Shown piece by piece: positions 1 through 7,868 of a DNA stretch of 17,832 nt. Every line of letters begins with the position of its first letter. The stretch's first letter is position 1. Made by a program: the position numbers and the translations under genes. Below the pieces are notes generated by a model that had not been told where the DNA came from, made no database searches, and saw only the letters and a program-made list of their open reading frames with translations. The DNA comes from CAUTUX01 sp963542015 (lineage in GTDB: Bacteria > Bacillota > Clostridia > Christensenellales > CAG-917), in NCBI GenBank assembly GCA_963542015.1, contig CAUTUX010000021.1:1-17832 (forward strand), given 5' to 3'.

Positions 1-125
1 GATGAAAACTGCCTTGGAAATCTTTTCATTATTTTTCTATATCCTGGTGACTTCGCATGTTCTTTCTGTTCCTCATAAATATAGTCACTCAACTGAATTA
101 ATAACCCTTCATCATATGTTCTCAT
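1..125 (-). CDS. Probable LexA-like/helix-turn-helix repressor, N-terminal 41 codons only (runs off the window)
   Basis: An open frame starts at an ATG (125-123) and runs without a stop to the left edge. It begins MRTYDEGLLIQLSDYIYEEQ and continues with a segment containing KSPGYRKIMKRFP. That layout, a first helix followed by 'SPxYRxIMxxF', resembles the N-terminal winged-helix domain of LexA-type repressors, where 'PPSVREI' sits in the same place; this is pattern recognition, not a search result. A ribosome-binding site (AAAGGTG, 131-137) lies 5 nt before the ATG. The gene is 156 nt downstream of the mnmG stop and has its own promoter and a palindrome, so it is probably transcribed separately and may regulate itself. 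The autocleavage (S24) half that would settle the identity lies outside the window. It could instead be another small helix-turn-helix protein. Confidence 0.55.
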   Translation of the reverse strand, partial: MRTYDEGLLIQLSDYIYEEQKEHAKSPGYRKIMKRFPRQFS

Positions 126-140
126 ATTGGCACCTTTTCG

Positions 141-153
141 GAACGCTCCGTTC
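141..153. promoter_or_regulatory. 13-bp palindrome GAACG-N3-CGTTC, possible LexA-type operator
   Basis: Plus strand reads GAACG CTC CGTTC, with perfect 5-bp arms. It sits just downstream of the predicted transcription start and directly upstream of the ribosome-binding site of the LexA-like gene. Gram-positive LexA boxes have the form CGAAC-N4-GTTCG (GAAC-N4-GTTC core). Here the GAAC and GTTC half-sites are separated by five bases, so this is a related but not canonical spacing. Confidence 0.4.
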
Positions 154-162
154 TTGTTTAAG

Positions 163-192
163 AAAATAACATATTTAACATGTCCTGTGCAA
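163..192 (-). promoter_or_regulatory. Candidate promoter of the LexA-like gene
   Basis: Reading the minus strand, TTGCAC (192-187) is followed after 18 nt by TATTTT (168-163), with a TG one base upstream (171-170), which makes an extended -10 element. Predicted transcription start is near position 156. It lies between the mnmG stop and the LexA-like start. Confidence 0.45.
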
Positions 193-281
193 CTATTTTT
201 TTATAATTTTATTTACGGCTTTTTTATATGTCTCGATGCTTTGAAAATTTACTCTCTCGGGATTTTACTAACTGCGTTTTA

Positions 282-2120
282 TCAATCCTCTCGATTTTTT
301 TGCAAATAAACAATAAGTATAGATATATCTGCTGGAGATACTCCAGAAATTCTGGAAGCTTGCCCTATAGATATTGGCTTAATTTTTTCCAGCTTCTCTC
401 TTGCTTCAACTCTTAATCCTTTAAGTCCTCTATAATCTATGTCTTCTGGGATCATTTTGTTTTCAATTTTTTTCTGTGCATCAATTGCTGCCTGTTGCTT
501 TTTTAAATATCCATCATATTTAATTTCTATAACCGCAGCCTTCTTTGCTTCTTGACTTTGATTTCCTTGTAAATATTTTATTACATCAGCAATTTTAAGT
601 TCTGGTCTTTTTGCTAGTTCTGCAACTGTCCCCTGTATCAGTCGTATGTTGTATTTATCTTGGATCTCTTTTTTTTCATCCTTTTTCAATTTGCACTTAA
701 GCTCTTCAATGCATGACTTAATTTCTTCTTGTTTTGCAAGATACTTTTTATATCTTTCTTCCGTTACAAGTCCAACTTCATATCCTCTTTGCGTAAGCCT
801 TTTATCTGCATTATCTTGTCTTAAATAAAGCCTGTGTTCTGCTCTTGCTGTCATCATTCGATATGGCTCTTCTGTACCTTTGGTAACGAGGTCATCTATT
901 AAAACTCCAATATATGCCTCGTCTCTATTTAAGATAAATGGTGGCTTATTATCAATCTTAAGGGCTGCATTAATGCCAGCAACTATCCCCTGTCCTGCCG
1001 CCTCTTCATATCCACTACTACCATTTATCTGTCCCGCAAAAAAGAGATTTGCTATTTTTTTGTGTTCCAATGTTCTCTTTAATTCCAGTGGATTTACCGC
1101 CACATATTCTATCGCATATCCATATTTTGCAAACCTACATCTTTCAAATCCTGGTAACGAGTGATACATTTGCTCTTGTATTTTGGGGGGCATTGATGTT
1201 GACATTCCCTGTACATACATCTCGTCAGATTTTAATCCTTCTGGTTCAACAAATATCTGATGTCTTTCTTTATCTGCGAATCTCATTATCTTGGTCTCTA
1301 TTGATGGGCAATATCTCGGCCCTATGCCCGTTATCTGACCATTGTATAGTGGGCTATCCTTTATATTCTTTTTAATTATTTCATGTGTTTCATTTGTTGT
1401 GTATGTTAAATAACATGGTTCAGAAATTTCAAGGGCTGTATCTGTCATAAACGAAAAATGCTCTGTTTCCTCAACTGTTTCTTCTTCCAGTTTTGTAAAA
1501 TCTATACTATCTCTATATATTCTTGCTGGGGTTCCTGTTTTAAATCTCCGTATGTCTATTCCGTTCTTTTTTAAACTTTCCGCCAAGCCTTCAGATCTTT
1601 TATAGCCACTAGGTCCACTCTTTTTTATATACGGACCAATTATTATCTCACCGTCAAGATAAACCCCAGTAGCTATTACCACTGCCGTTGCGCTATATTT
1701 GTTTTTATCTGTTTCTACTCCTTGTATTTTCTCATCCTTAACTATAATTCCCTTACATTCTTCATACTTAACAGTAAGGTTTCTTTGATTAGAAATTGTT
1801 TCAACCATCTTCTGGTGATATAAAAACTTGTCTTCTTGTGCTCTTAATGAAAATACGGCTGGTCCTTTGGCAAGATTAAGCATTTTCTTCTGTATTGCCG
1901 CCTTGTCTGCATTTATTCCCATTTCGCCACCTAATGCGTCTATTTCCCGCACAAGGTGTCCTTTGCTTGTTCCTCCTATTGATGGATTACATGCCATATA
2001 TCCAACATTTGAAACATCTATGCACAGTAGTAGGGTTTCTTTTCCCATTCTGCATGATGCCAACGCAGCCTCTATTCCCGCATGTCCTGCTCCAACAACT
2101 ACTACTTGGTGTTTTTCCAT
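282..2120 (-). CDS. mnmG: tRNA uridine-5-carboxymethylaminomethyl modification enzyme MnmG (GidA)
   Basis: FAD-dependent partner of MnmE; together they install the (carboxymethyl)aminomethyl group on C5 of wobble uridine-34 in certain tRNAs. The N-terminus carries the dinucleotide-binding motif GAGHAG (residues 10-15). The two cysteines conserved in the family appear as ACNPSIGG (Cys44) and GPRYCPSIE (Cys271), and REIDALGGEMG and the C-terminal helical region are present. I place the start at the ATG at 2120, giving 612 residues. The open frame extends 15 nt further to a TTG (2135), but that lies inside mnmE and the family normally has only a few residues before the FAD motif. The mnmE stop overlaps this ATG (TAATG), so translation is probably coupled. 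The stop is TGA. No clear terminator is visible after it. Confidence 0.97.
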   Translation of the reverse strand: MEKHQVVVVGAGHAGIEAALASCRMGKETLLLCIDVSNVGYMACNPSIGGTSKGHLVREIDALGGEMGINADKAAIQKKMLNLAKGPAVFSLRAQEDKFLYHQKMVETISNQRNLTVKYEECKGIIVKDEKIQGVETDKNKYSATAVVIATGVYLDGEIIIGPYIKKSGPSGYKRSEGLAESLKKNGIDIRRFKTGTPARIYRDSIDFTKLEEETVEETEHFSFMTDTALEISEPCYLTYTTNETHEIIKKNIKDSPLYNGQITGIGPRYCPSIETKIMRFADKERHQIFVEPEGLKSDEMYVQGMSTSMPPKIQEQMYHSLPGFERCRFAKYGYAIEYVAVNPLELKRTLEHKKIANLFFAGQINGSSGYEEAAGQGIVAGINAALKIDNKPPFILNRDEAYIGVLIDDLVTKGTEEPYRMMTARAEHRLYLRQDNADKRLTQRGYEVGLVTEERYKKYLAKQEEIKSCIEELKCKLKKDEKKEIQDKYNIRLIQGTVAELAKRPELKIADVIKYLQGNQSQEAKKAAVIEIKYDGYLKKQQAAIDAQKKIENKMIPEDIDYRGLKGLRVEAREKLEKIKPISIGQASRISGVSPADISILIVYLQKNRED

Positions 2121-3421
2121 TATTTGCCTACACAAAATCTTTCGAAAATTTTATTAATTATATCTTCTGTCACGCTTTCACCAGTTATTTCATCCAAATA
2201 TCTTTTTGCTGAAATCAGACAAACTAAAACCATGTCCGTATACATGTTGTTATCTATTTCATTAAGCTCTTTTATTGCACCATTTATGGCTTCATAGTGT
2301 CTCTCACTTGTAACTAGGTCGTAGTTTTCAATGTTGTTTATTTCTAACAGTGAAAGTATTGCATCAAGTAAATCTTTTATTCCTGTTTTATTTTTTGCAC
2401 TTATGTATAAAACATCTCTTCTCTTTTTTTCAATTTTGTTTTTTGCTTTATCAATTTTATTAACTACATACAATGTATTCTTTTTTTCTTCGCCTGGCTC
2501 TGCATTTTTTATTGAATCAAGCACCTCCAAAACAACATCTGCTTTTTCTTTTTCTAAAAGTCCTTTTTCTATTCCTTTGCGTTCAACTGTGTTTGAACTC
2601 TCTCTAATCCCCGCAGTATCTATAAATGTAAGCTTTATTCCTTTGTATTCTATGCTTTCCTTGATAGTGTCTCTTGTTGTTCCAGGTATGTCTGTAACTA
2701 TTGCTCTATCATCATCAACAATGGCGTTCAGTATAGATGATTTACCTACATTAACATCACCCGTTAAGACACAGTTGATTCCATTTTTTATCACTCTACC
2801 TGTTTTATATGTATCTCTTAATTCTTCTAACTGCTTTTTTATTTCTGGGACCATTGTCTTGTATTCTGTTATGATCTCGTCTTCCATTTCATCTGGATAG
2901 TCTAGAGATGCACTCATTTCAACAATAAGGGATGAGAGGCTCTCTGCTATTTTTTGAACTTTCTTCGCAAAATCTCCCTTCATTAATCTATATGCAGATT
3001 TAACCGCAGCAAGGCTTTCTGCGTTTATCATGTCTATAACACCTTCACAGTCTGACAATCTCATTTTTCCATTTAAAAACGATCTTCGTGTGAATTCTCC
3101 TCTTTCTGCAAGTTTTGCACCATGCTCAAGAATAGTCTCAAGAGCTCCTTGCATTATTCTTTTGCCTCCATGCAAATAGAATTCTACTGTCTCTTCTCCT
3201 GTATATGCTTTTGCTGGTGGCATATAAACGGCATAACCAATGTCATTAAATTCGTCACCCATAAATGTGCCAAATTTCATAAGTAAAGGAATCCATTCCT
3301 TGTCCTTACTCTTGAACACCTTTTCTGCTATTTTTTTTGAATTTTTTCCAGAAAGTCTAAGTATACCAATGCCGCCAGAACCGCTGGGTGTGGCTATTGC
3401 GACTATCGTACTGCTGTCCAT
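2120..3421 (-). CDS. mnmE: tRNA modification GTPase MnmE (TrmE)
   Basis: Potassium-activated GTPase that works with MnmG in wobble-uridine modification. At 433 residues it is slightly shorter than the usual 450-460. The folate-binding N-terminal domain (about 1-115) is followed by a helical domain that is interrupted by the G domain. G-domain motifs: GDVNVGKSS (221-229, with Val where most family members have Pro), the switch region ending PGTTRD (246-251), DTAG (268-271) and NKID (321-324). The protein ends in FCVGK, the C-terminal CxGK motif whose cysteine is needed in the family. Its ATG directly abuts the khpB stop (0 nt gap) and its stop overlaps the mnmG start by one base, so khpB-mnmE-mnmG form one tightly coupled block. 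Confidence 0.98.
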   Translation of the reverse strand: MDSSTIVAIATPSGSGGIGILRLSGKNSKKIAEKVFKSKDKEWIPLLMKFGTFMGDEFNDIGYAVYMPPAKAYTGEETVEFYLHGGKRIMQGALETILEHGAKLAERGEFTRRSFLNGKMRLSDCEGVIDMINAESLAAVKSAYRLMKGDFAKKVQKIAESLSSLIVEMSASLDYPDEMEDEIITEYKTMVPEIKKQLEELRDTYKTGRVIKNGINCVLTGDVNVGKSSILNAIVDDDRAIVTDIPGTTRDTIKESIEYKGIKLTFIDTAGIRESSNTVERKGIEKGLLEKEKADVVLEVLDSIKNAEPGEEKKNTLYVVNKIDKAKNKIEKKRRDVLYISAKNKTGIKDLLDAILSLLEINNIENYDLVTSERHYEAINGAIKELNEIDNNMYTDMVLVCLISAKRYLDEITGESVTEDIINKIFERFCVGK

Positions 3422-4141
3422 TTATTTTTTGCCGAAACTTTTGCTTCTTACAGTTCTTGTATTAACCTTTGATACTCCGCCAGTGTACATTCCCGTATAT
3501 ACATCGCCATCTGCCACTTCTCCGTGCCTATCGTATATATCTGCACCTTGAGGAATTATAACGACCTGTCTTCTTCCTTCTTGACCTCGACTCTGTGTCT
3601 CTATCCCTTCAATAGATGATAATGTTGTGTGTATTATTTTTCTTTCCCAAGAATGCATTGGTTCTAATACAATTGCCCTCTTTGTCGCTTTTGCTTTTGA
3701 TGCCATTTTATTAGCTAATGCAATTAAATTTTGGGTTCTCTTTTCTTTGTATGTATCTGCCTCTACACTAATTGTCTTGCCAAATATTTTTGTATATTTT
3801 GCTGAAAGTAAGGATTGTATTGCGTTTAACATCTCACCCTTCTGTCCTATTACTCTAGATACATCATTCCCGCTAAATTTAATTTCGATTTCATTTTCCT
3901 TCTCATTTAGCTCAATGAAAACATCATAACCTAGCATATCTGTCAAAACCGTTACGAATCTTTTAATATCTTCTATTTCACATGGTTTTTTTGTAAGACG
4001 AACAGATGCCGTAGCAAATGCACTTCCTTTAGATAAAACTTCTATCTCTACATCTTCTTTTCTACATTTTAATTCTTCAAGTCCTTTTTCAATAGCAACT
4101 TCAACTGAAACCCCTGTCATTTCTATTGTTTTATTTTCCAT
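3422..4141 (-). CDS. khpB: RNA-binding protein KhpB (Jag/EloR; Jag-N, KH and R3H domains)
   Basis: Member of the Jag/SpoIIIJ-associated family, an RNA-binding protein that in Gram-positive bacteria pairs with KhpA and influences cell elongation and envelope synthesis. The 239 residues show a Jag-N domain (about 4-50), a KH domain with the GQKG loop (99-102, within VIGQKGEML) and an R3H domain with RKIIH (167-171), matching the RxxxH signature. GRRQVVIIP closes the R3H domain, and a short basic tail of about 40 residues follows. The ATG at 4141 is preceded by GAGGA about 8 nt upstream, 14 nt after the yidC stop. The position directly behind yidC is the classic one for this gene. Confidence 0.95.
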   Translation of the reverse strand: MENKTIEMTGVSVEVAIEKGLEELKCRKEDVEIEVLSKGSAFATASVRLTKKPCEIEDIKRFVTVLTDMLGYDVFIELNEKENEIEIKFSGNDVSRVIGQKGEMLNAIQSLLSAKYTKIFGKTISVEADTYKEKRTQNLIALANKMASKAKATKRAIVLEPMHSWERKIIHTTLSSIEGIETQSRGQEGRRQVVIIPQGADIYDRHGEVADGDVYTGMYTGGVSKVNTRTVRSKSFGKK

Positions 4142-4155
4142 ATATATCCTCTATC

Positions 4156-5394
4156 TTATTTTTTTTCTTCTTTTTTATCTTGTATCACCGATACTATCTT
4201 AAACGGTCCTTGTACTAGTATGGTAGAAAACAGCGAACTAACAAGCATATACAGTGCAAATGCCCCTGAATACATAATCGCAAATATTCCCATTATCACT
4301 GGCATCATGTATTTCATCATCTTCATGCTTGCTCCAGAGCCAAGCCCCTGTCCTGCTGGCTTTTGATCTTTCGGGTCTTTTGAATCTTTTGAGTCCTTCT
4401 CTGGCTTCAATGTTGGTGGTTCCTTTTGAGCGAAGAGAATCGATGTTAAAAAACTCAGTGCTATTGTCAGTAACGGCAATATTAATAGACCGTTCCACTT
4501 TCCTTTATATTTTCCTTTCCCGTATCCACCTTTGCCTTGCACTTCTCCCATAACATCGTTATATCTATCTTTTGTGAGCCCTGTTAATCTTGCAGAATCA
4601 AAGCCCGATTGCCCTGTTATTTCTTCATAAGTTGGTACTGGCGTTTTCCATGTGTCTGAAACAAATATGTTTTGTATCCATAAAAATCCAGTTTTATTTT
4701 TTGAGTTTTGTGTGTTGTGCTCATGTGGCCATACAAACTTCTTTTTGTTATCATAGCCATAATATTTCAATACTTCTCTTTGTGCTTCTTTTTTTGCTTC
4801 TTGATATTCTTTAAATTTCGCAGGGGTCTTCTCAAGTTTTTCTTTGTAGTCAGGTCCTAGTTTTTTCTGCATTACCTTTTCATATGTTCTGTCAGCACCT
4901 TGATATGTTTTTGCAAACTGATATGAAACTGTTTGTCTGAAACCTCCAAAAACAACAAAGAATATAACCATTGTTATAATAGTAGGCAAACAAGAGCCTA
5001 GCATTGAATATTTTTCTCGTTTGTATAATGCCATTTGTTCTTGCTGATATCTCTGTTTGTCATCTGCAAATTTTCTTTGTAGGGCTTCGAGCTCAGGCTT
5101 CATTTTTTTCATTTTTTTATTATTCTTAACCATTATGATCTGTTGCCATATATCAAATGGAAGAAGTATCAATCTTAATGAAATTGTAAATATAATAATG
5201 GTTAATGAGAAGTTTGGTACGCTTTTATTGATAGCCATCATGAATTTCGCCATGAAGTGCTGTGGTTGTGGAATCTCTCCTGCTACATTCTGAATATTGT
5301 CTTTTGCTCCGCAAGCAGATAGCAATAAAATTGTTAATGACAACATAACAACTAACAAAATTATTTTTGTTGATTTTCTTCTTAAATTAGCCAT
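4156..5394 (-). CDS. yidC: Membrane protein insertase YidC (SpoIIIJ/Oxa1 family), with lipoprotein signal and enlarged outer loop
   Basis: Inserts and folds proteins in the cytoplasmic membrane, alone or with Sec. A signal segment (about 10-27) ends in the lipobox LLSAC (lipid-modified Cys28). TM1 spans about 62-82 and carries the conserved positively charged Arg74 of the hydrophilic groove (TISLRLILLP). A charged cytoplasmic hairpin covers about 88-128. TM2 begins LGSCLPTII (132-150). The remaining membrane segments are about 302-322, 359-375 and 377-395. Between TM2 and the next segment lies an outer loop of about 150 residues containing FLWIQNIF, which corresponds to the family's shorter loop. 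At 412 residues the protein is much longer than the 250-290 typical of Gram-positive YidC, mainly because of this loop and a Lys/Asp/Pro-rich cytoplasmic linker (325-348). The start overlaps the 3' end of yidD by 13 nt. Confidence 0.96.
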   Translation of the reverse strand: MANLRRKSTKIILLVVMLSLTILLLSACGAKDNIQNVAGEIPQPQHFMAKFMMAINKSVPNFSLTIIIFTISLRLILLPFDIWQQIIMVKNNKKMKKMKPELEALQRKFADDKQRYQQEQMALYKREKYSMLGSCLPTIITMVIFFVVFGGFRQTVSYQFAKTYQGADRTYEKVMQKKLGPDYKEKLEKTPAKFKEYQEAKKEAQREVLKYYGYDNKKKFVWPHEHNTQNSKNKTGFLWIQNIFVSDTWKTPVPTYEEITGQSGFDSARLTGLTKDRYNDVMGEVQGKGGYGKGKYKGKWNGLLILPLLTIALSFLTSILFAQKEPPTLKPEKDSKDSKDPKDQKPAGQGLGSGASMKMMKYMMPVIMGIFAIMYSGAFALYMLVSSLFSTILVQGPFKIVSVIQDKKEEKK

Positions 5395-5624
5395 TTGGCC
5401 TTCCCTCTAAAATTTTCTGGCACAGGATCAAATCCTCCTTTTGAAAACGGGTTACATCTTATAACTCTTGCTATTCCCATTACTGTCCCCGCAATCAAGC
5501 CCCATTTATCTATCGCATCATACATATACATTGAACATGTAGGTCTGTATTTACATTTCCGTCCTATCGCTTTGGATAATGTGTGTTTGTATAATTTTAA
5601 AATCCAAAACGCTATTTTTTTCAT
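5382..5624 (-). CDS. yidD: Membrane protein insertion efficiency factor YidD
   Basis: Small membrane-associated protein that assists YidC-dependent insertion. The 80 residues show the family core: a short amphipathic N-terminal helix (KIAFWILKLYK), RKCKYRPTCSMYMYDAI with Cys24 and Cys30, the RCNPF segment with Cys57, and GGFDPVPE near the end. The length is normal for the family. The start overlaps the rnpA stop (ATGA). A ribosome-binding-like TGGAGC lies about 8 nt upstream. The 3' end overlaps the yidC start by 13 nt, so the ribosome-binding site of yidC (AGGGAAGG) lies inside this gene. Confidence 0.96.
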   Translation of the reverse strand: MKKIAFWILKLYKHTLSKAIGRKCKYRPTCSMYMYDAIDKWGLIAGTVMGIARVIRCNPFSKGGFDPVPENFRGKAKWLI

Positions 5625-5953
5625 ATATACGCTCCAGCTTTCAAAAAAATATTGTCAATAATTTCACTAATTTCCGAATAGTTTTTGTCTGCTATTTTTT
5701 CATTCGGCACGAGCACATATAAATACTTTTTATCAATCCTATCTATTCTCTTCGCTAGGATTTCACGAATTCTTCTTTTAAGCTTGTTTCTATGGACTGC
5801 ATTCCCTATTTTTTTTGATATTGATATTCCTATTTTTAGCCCTTCTTTTGATGGTGCCCTATGCAGTCTTATACACTCCGACCCTGTTTTCGTTCCTTTC
5901 TTATATACATAAGTAAATGAACCTCGCTTTTTTAAGCGATTTTCTCTTCTCAT
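5621..5953 (-). CDS. rnpA: Ribonuclease P protein component
   Basis: Protein subunit of RNase P, which removes the 5' leader from precursor tRNAs with the catalytic RNA RnpB. The 110 residues begin with the typical basic MRRENRLKKRGSFTYVYKKG. The family signature 'RNR' motif is GNAVHRNKLKRRIREI (51-66), which binds the catalytic RNA. The start lies one base after the rpmH stop and lacks a strong ribosome-binding site of its own, suggesting translational coupling to rpmH. The stop overlaps the yidD start. The rnpB RNA gene is not in this window. Confidence 0.97.
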   Translation of the reverse strand: MRRENRLKKRGSFTYVYKKGTKTGSECIRLHRAPSKEGLKIGISISKKIGNAVHRNKLKRRIREILAKRIDRIDKKYLYVLVPNEKIADKNYSEISEIIDNIFLKAGAYI

Positions 5954-5954
5954 C

Positions 5955-6089
5955 CTATGCTGATAATTTAGCTCTTCCTCTTTGGCGACGTCTCTTTATA
6001 ACTCTTCTTCCGCCAGTTGTTTTCATTCTTTCTCTAAAGCCATGAACCTTGCTTCTTTTTCTTTTCTTTGGTTGAAATGTTCTCTTCAT
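5955..6089 (-). CDS. rpmH: 50S ribosomal protein L34
   Basis: A 44-codon gene found by translating the gap upstream of rnpA. The protein begins MKRTFQPKKRKRSKVHGFRE and ends RRRQRGRAKLSA, the near-invariant L34 sequence, with a TAG stop at 5957-5955. A strong ribosome-binding site (GGAGG, 6095-6099) lies 5 nt before the ATG. It is the first gene of the rpmH-rnpA-yidD-yidC-khpB-mnmE-mnmG cluster. In most Bacillota dnaA lies immediately upstream, divergently transcribed. Here the upstream neighbour is argS on the same strand. Confidence 0.98.
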   Translation of the reverse strand: MKRTFQPKKRKRSKVHGFRERMKTTGGRRVIKRRRQRGRAKLSA

Positions 6090-6131
6090 TGTTGCCTCCG
6101 CTAATTAACTATTAATATACGCCTATAAAGT

Positions 6132-6158
6132 TTAATAAATCTAAGCTCTTAAAGTCAA
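6132..6158 (-). promoter_or_regulatory. Possible promoter upstream of rpmH
   Basis: Within the 99-bp gap between argS and rpmH, the minus strand reads TTGACT (6158-6153), a good -35 element. The -10 is uncertain: TATTAA (6137-6132) is the best match but the spacing is only 15 nt. The region is otherwise very AT-rich. Confidence 0.3.
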
Positions 6159-6174
6159 CTAAACATAAAATTCA

Positions 6175-6190
6175 AAAAGGTAGCCCTTTT
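6175..6190 (-). terminator. Weak hairpin at the end of argS, possible intrinsic terminator
   Basis: On the minus strand AAAAGG-GCTA-CCTTTT forms a 6-bp stem that overlaps the argS stop and runs into T residues. Only two G-C pairs make it weak, so some read-through into rpmH is likely. Confidence 0.3.
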
Positions 6191-7868
6191 ACATCTCTTC
6201 AAGAACTGGTATCCCAAGAATTTCCAATCCCTCTTTTAAAATATTTGCAGTTGCGTAAACAAGTCCTACTCGCATTTTTTGCGTTTCTTTGTCGTCACAT
6301 ATTATTTTGTTTTCATTGTAAAAGCGTGAAAATTTGCTAGCCAATTCCATAAGATATCTGCTTATTTCTGATGGTTCTCTTTTTTCAAAAGCACTTGATA
6401 AAACATCTTTATATCCCACTATCTGCTTTGCAAGTTCTCCCGTACTTTCATCTATCGCTATCTCTATTATTTTCTTTGGTTTTTCATTTTTTATCTTTCT
6501 CATTATGCTTGCACATCTTGCATATGTGTATTGAAGATATGGTGCCGTCTCCCCTTCAAAGTTGAGGATTTTATCAAAAGAAAATGTTATGTCTTTAATT
6601 CGTCCATTCCATAACGCAGAAAATACTACTGCCCCTACTCCAACTTTCTCCGCAATTTCATCTTTGTTTGCCTTTGTCCCTTCTCTGTTTCCTGTTATTT
6701 CTTTTGCCTTTTCAACAGCTTTATCTAATACTTCTGAAAGCCATATTGCTCTTCCTTCTCTTGTAGACATTGCTCCATCTGCAAGTGAAACCATTCCAAA
6801 TGCGATGTGTTCTAGATCTTTTGCTTTCTCAAACCCCATAAGTTCCAGCACTTTAAAAAACTGCTTGAAGTGAAGGTTTTGTTGATATGCCACCACATAG
6901 AATGACTTGTAAAAATTATATTCTTTCGCCCTATATATTGCCGTTGCCAAATCTCTTGTTGCGTATAGTGTTGCCCCATCTGCCTTTTGAATCAAACAAG
7001 GTGGCATTCCATACTTTTCAAGATCTACTATCTTTGCCCCCTCTGAATCTTGCAACAAATGCTTTTCTTTAAGCTCTTTTATGACGCCATCCATTTTGTC
7101 GTTATAAAAAGCTTCTCCATTGTAACTGTCAAATGTTACATTTAGTCTGTCATATATTTTACTGATAGCCTTCATTGTAATTTCTTTAAACACTCTATAA
7201 TACTCATTTGCCAAAGCTTCCCCATCTTCTATCTTTTTAAATTCTGCTCTGGCTTCGTTTTCTAATTCTGGATTTTTCTTTGCCTCTTGATGAAATCTCA
7301 CATATAAATCATTAACAAAGACTTCGTCTTTGCTCTTTATCTCTTCAAGGCTTGACCATCTCTTTACCGCTACTATTAATTTCCCAAATTGTGTTCCCCA
7401 GTCGCCGAGATGATTTATTCCTATTGCATTAAATCCTAATCTCTTGCAAAGTCTGTATAATGCCGCCCCTATCACTGTTGATGAAAGATGTCCTATGTGA
7501 AATGGTTTTGCTATGTTAACAGAGCTATAATCTAAACATATTATTTTATTGTTTCCGATGTTAGATTGTATTTTTGTTCCTTCTGTTTCGATTGCTTCTT
7601 GTACCATATCCTTTCTTGAAAAGAACATGTTTACATACGCCCCAACTTGTTCGCACTTTTCAATATGTCTATCTTTTTGTATTTGATTACAAATTTCGAT
7701 CGCTATTTCTTGTGGCCTTTTCTTCAGAATTGCACTGAGTTTAAAACATGCAATGCTTAGATCTCCCATTCCGTTTTGCTTTGGTCTTTCAACTACGTTT
7801 AAGATATCTTGCTGTACGAGACCATCTACCTTAATTTTTTTAATTACTTCTTCTGCAATTTTAATCAT
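6189..7868 (-). CDS. argS: Arginyl-tRNA synthetase (class Ia)
   Basis: Charges tRNA-Arg with arginine using ATP. The 559 residues match the usual length. An N-terminal Add1-type domain (about 1-85) is followed by the Rossmann catalytic domain with KPFHIGHLSS (HIGH at 124-127) and the NHLGDWGTQFGK block (152-163). The second signature, KMSKS in other class I enzymes, appears in its ArgRS form as GAMSTREG (365-372). The C-terminal DALR anticodon-binding domain starts near 440 and includes YLQYTYARCASI. The start codon overlaps the ychF stop by 4 nt (ATGA), so expression is coupled to ychF. It ends in a TAA inside a weak hairpin. Confidence 0.97.
   Translation of the reverse strand: MIKIAEEVIKKIKVDGLVQQDILNVVERPKQNGMGDLSIACFKLSAILKKRPQEIAIEICNQIQKDRHIEKCEQVGAYVNMFFSRKDMVQEAIETEGTKIQSNIGNNKIICLDYSSVNIAKPFHIGHLSSTVIGAALYRLCKRLGFNAIGINHLGDWGTQFGKLIVAVKRWSSLEEIKSKDEVFVNDLYVRFHQEAKKNPELENEARAEFKKIEDGEALANEYYRVFKEITMKAISKIYDRLNVTFDSYNGEAFYNDKMDGVIKELKEKHLLQDSEGAKIVDLEKYGMPPCLIQKADGATLYATRDLATAIYRAKEYNFYKSFYVVAYQQNLHFKQFFKVLELMGFEKAKDLEHIAFGMVSLADGAMSTREGRAIWLSEVLDKAVEKAKEITGNREGTKANKDEIAEKVGVGAVVFSALWNGRIKDITFSFDKILNFEGETAPYLQYTYARCASIMRKIKNEKPKKIIEIAIDESTGELAKQIVGYKDVLSSAFEKREPSEISRYLMELASKFSRFYNENKIICDDKETQKMRVGLVYATANILKEGLEILGIPVLEEM

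Noticed and set aside
126..281. Intrinsic terminator after mnmG
   Set aside because: Only short direct repeats (ATCGAGA) and A/T runs are visible; no GC-containing stem followed by a T-tract was found on the minus strand.
127..416. Short plus-strand open frames over the mnmG 3' end and intergenic region
   Set aside because: They lack ribosome-binding sites and lie antisense to mnmG or to the LexA-like promoter; composition is that of a shadow frame.
2120..2135. TTG start at 2135 for mnmG (five extra residues)
   Set aside because: The ATG at 2120 forms the TAATG coupling with the mnmE stop and puts the FAD motif at the usual distance from the N-terminus.
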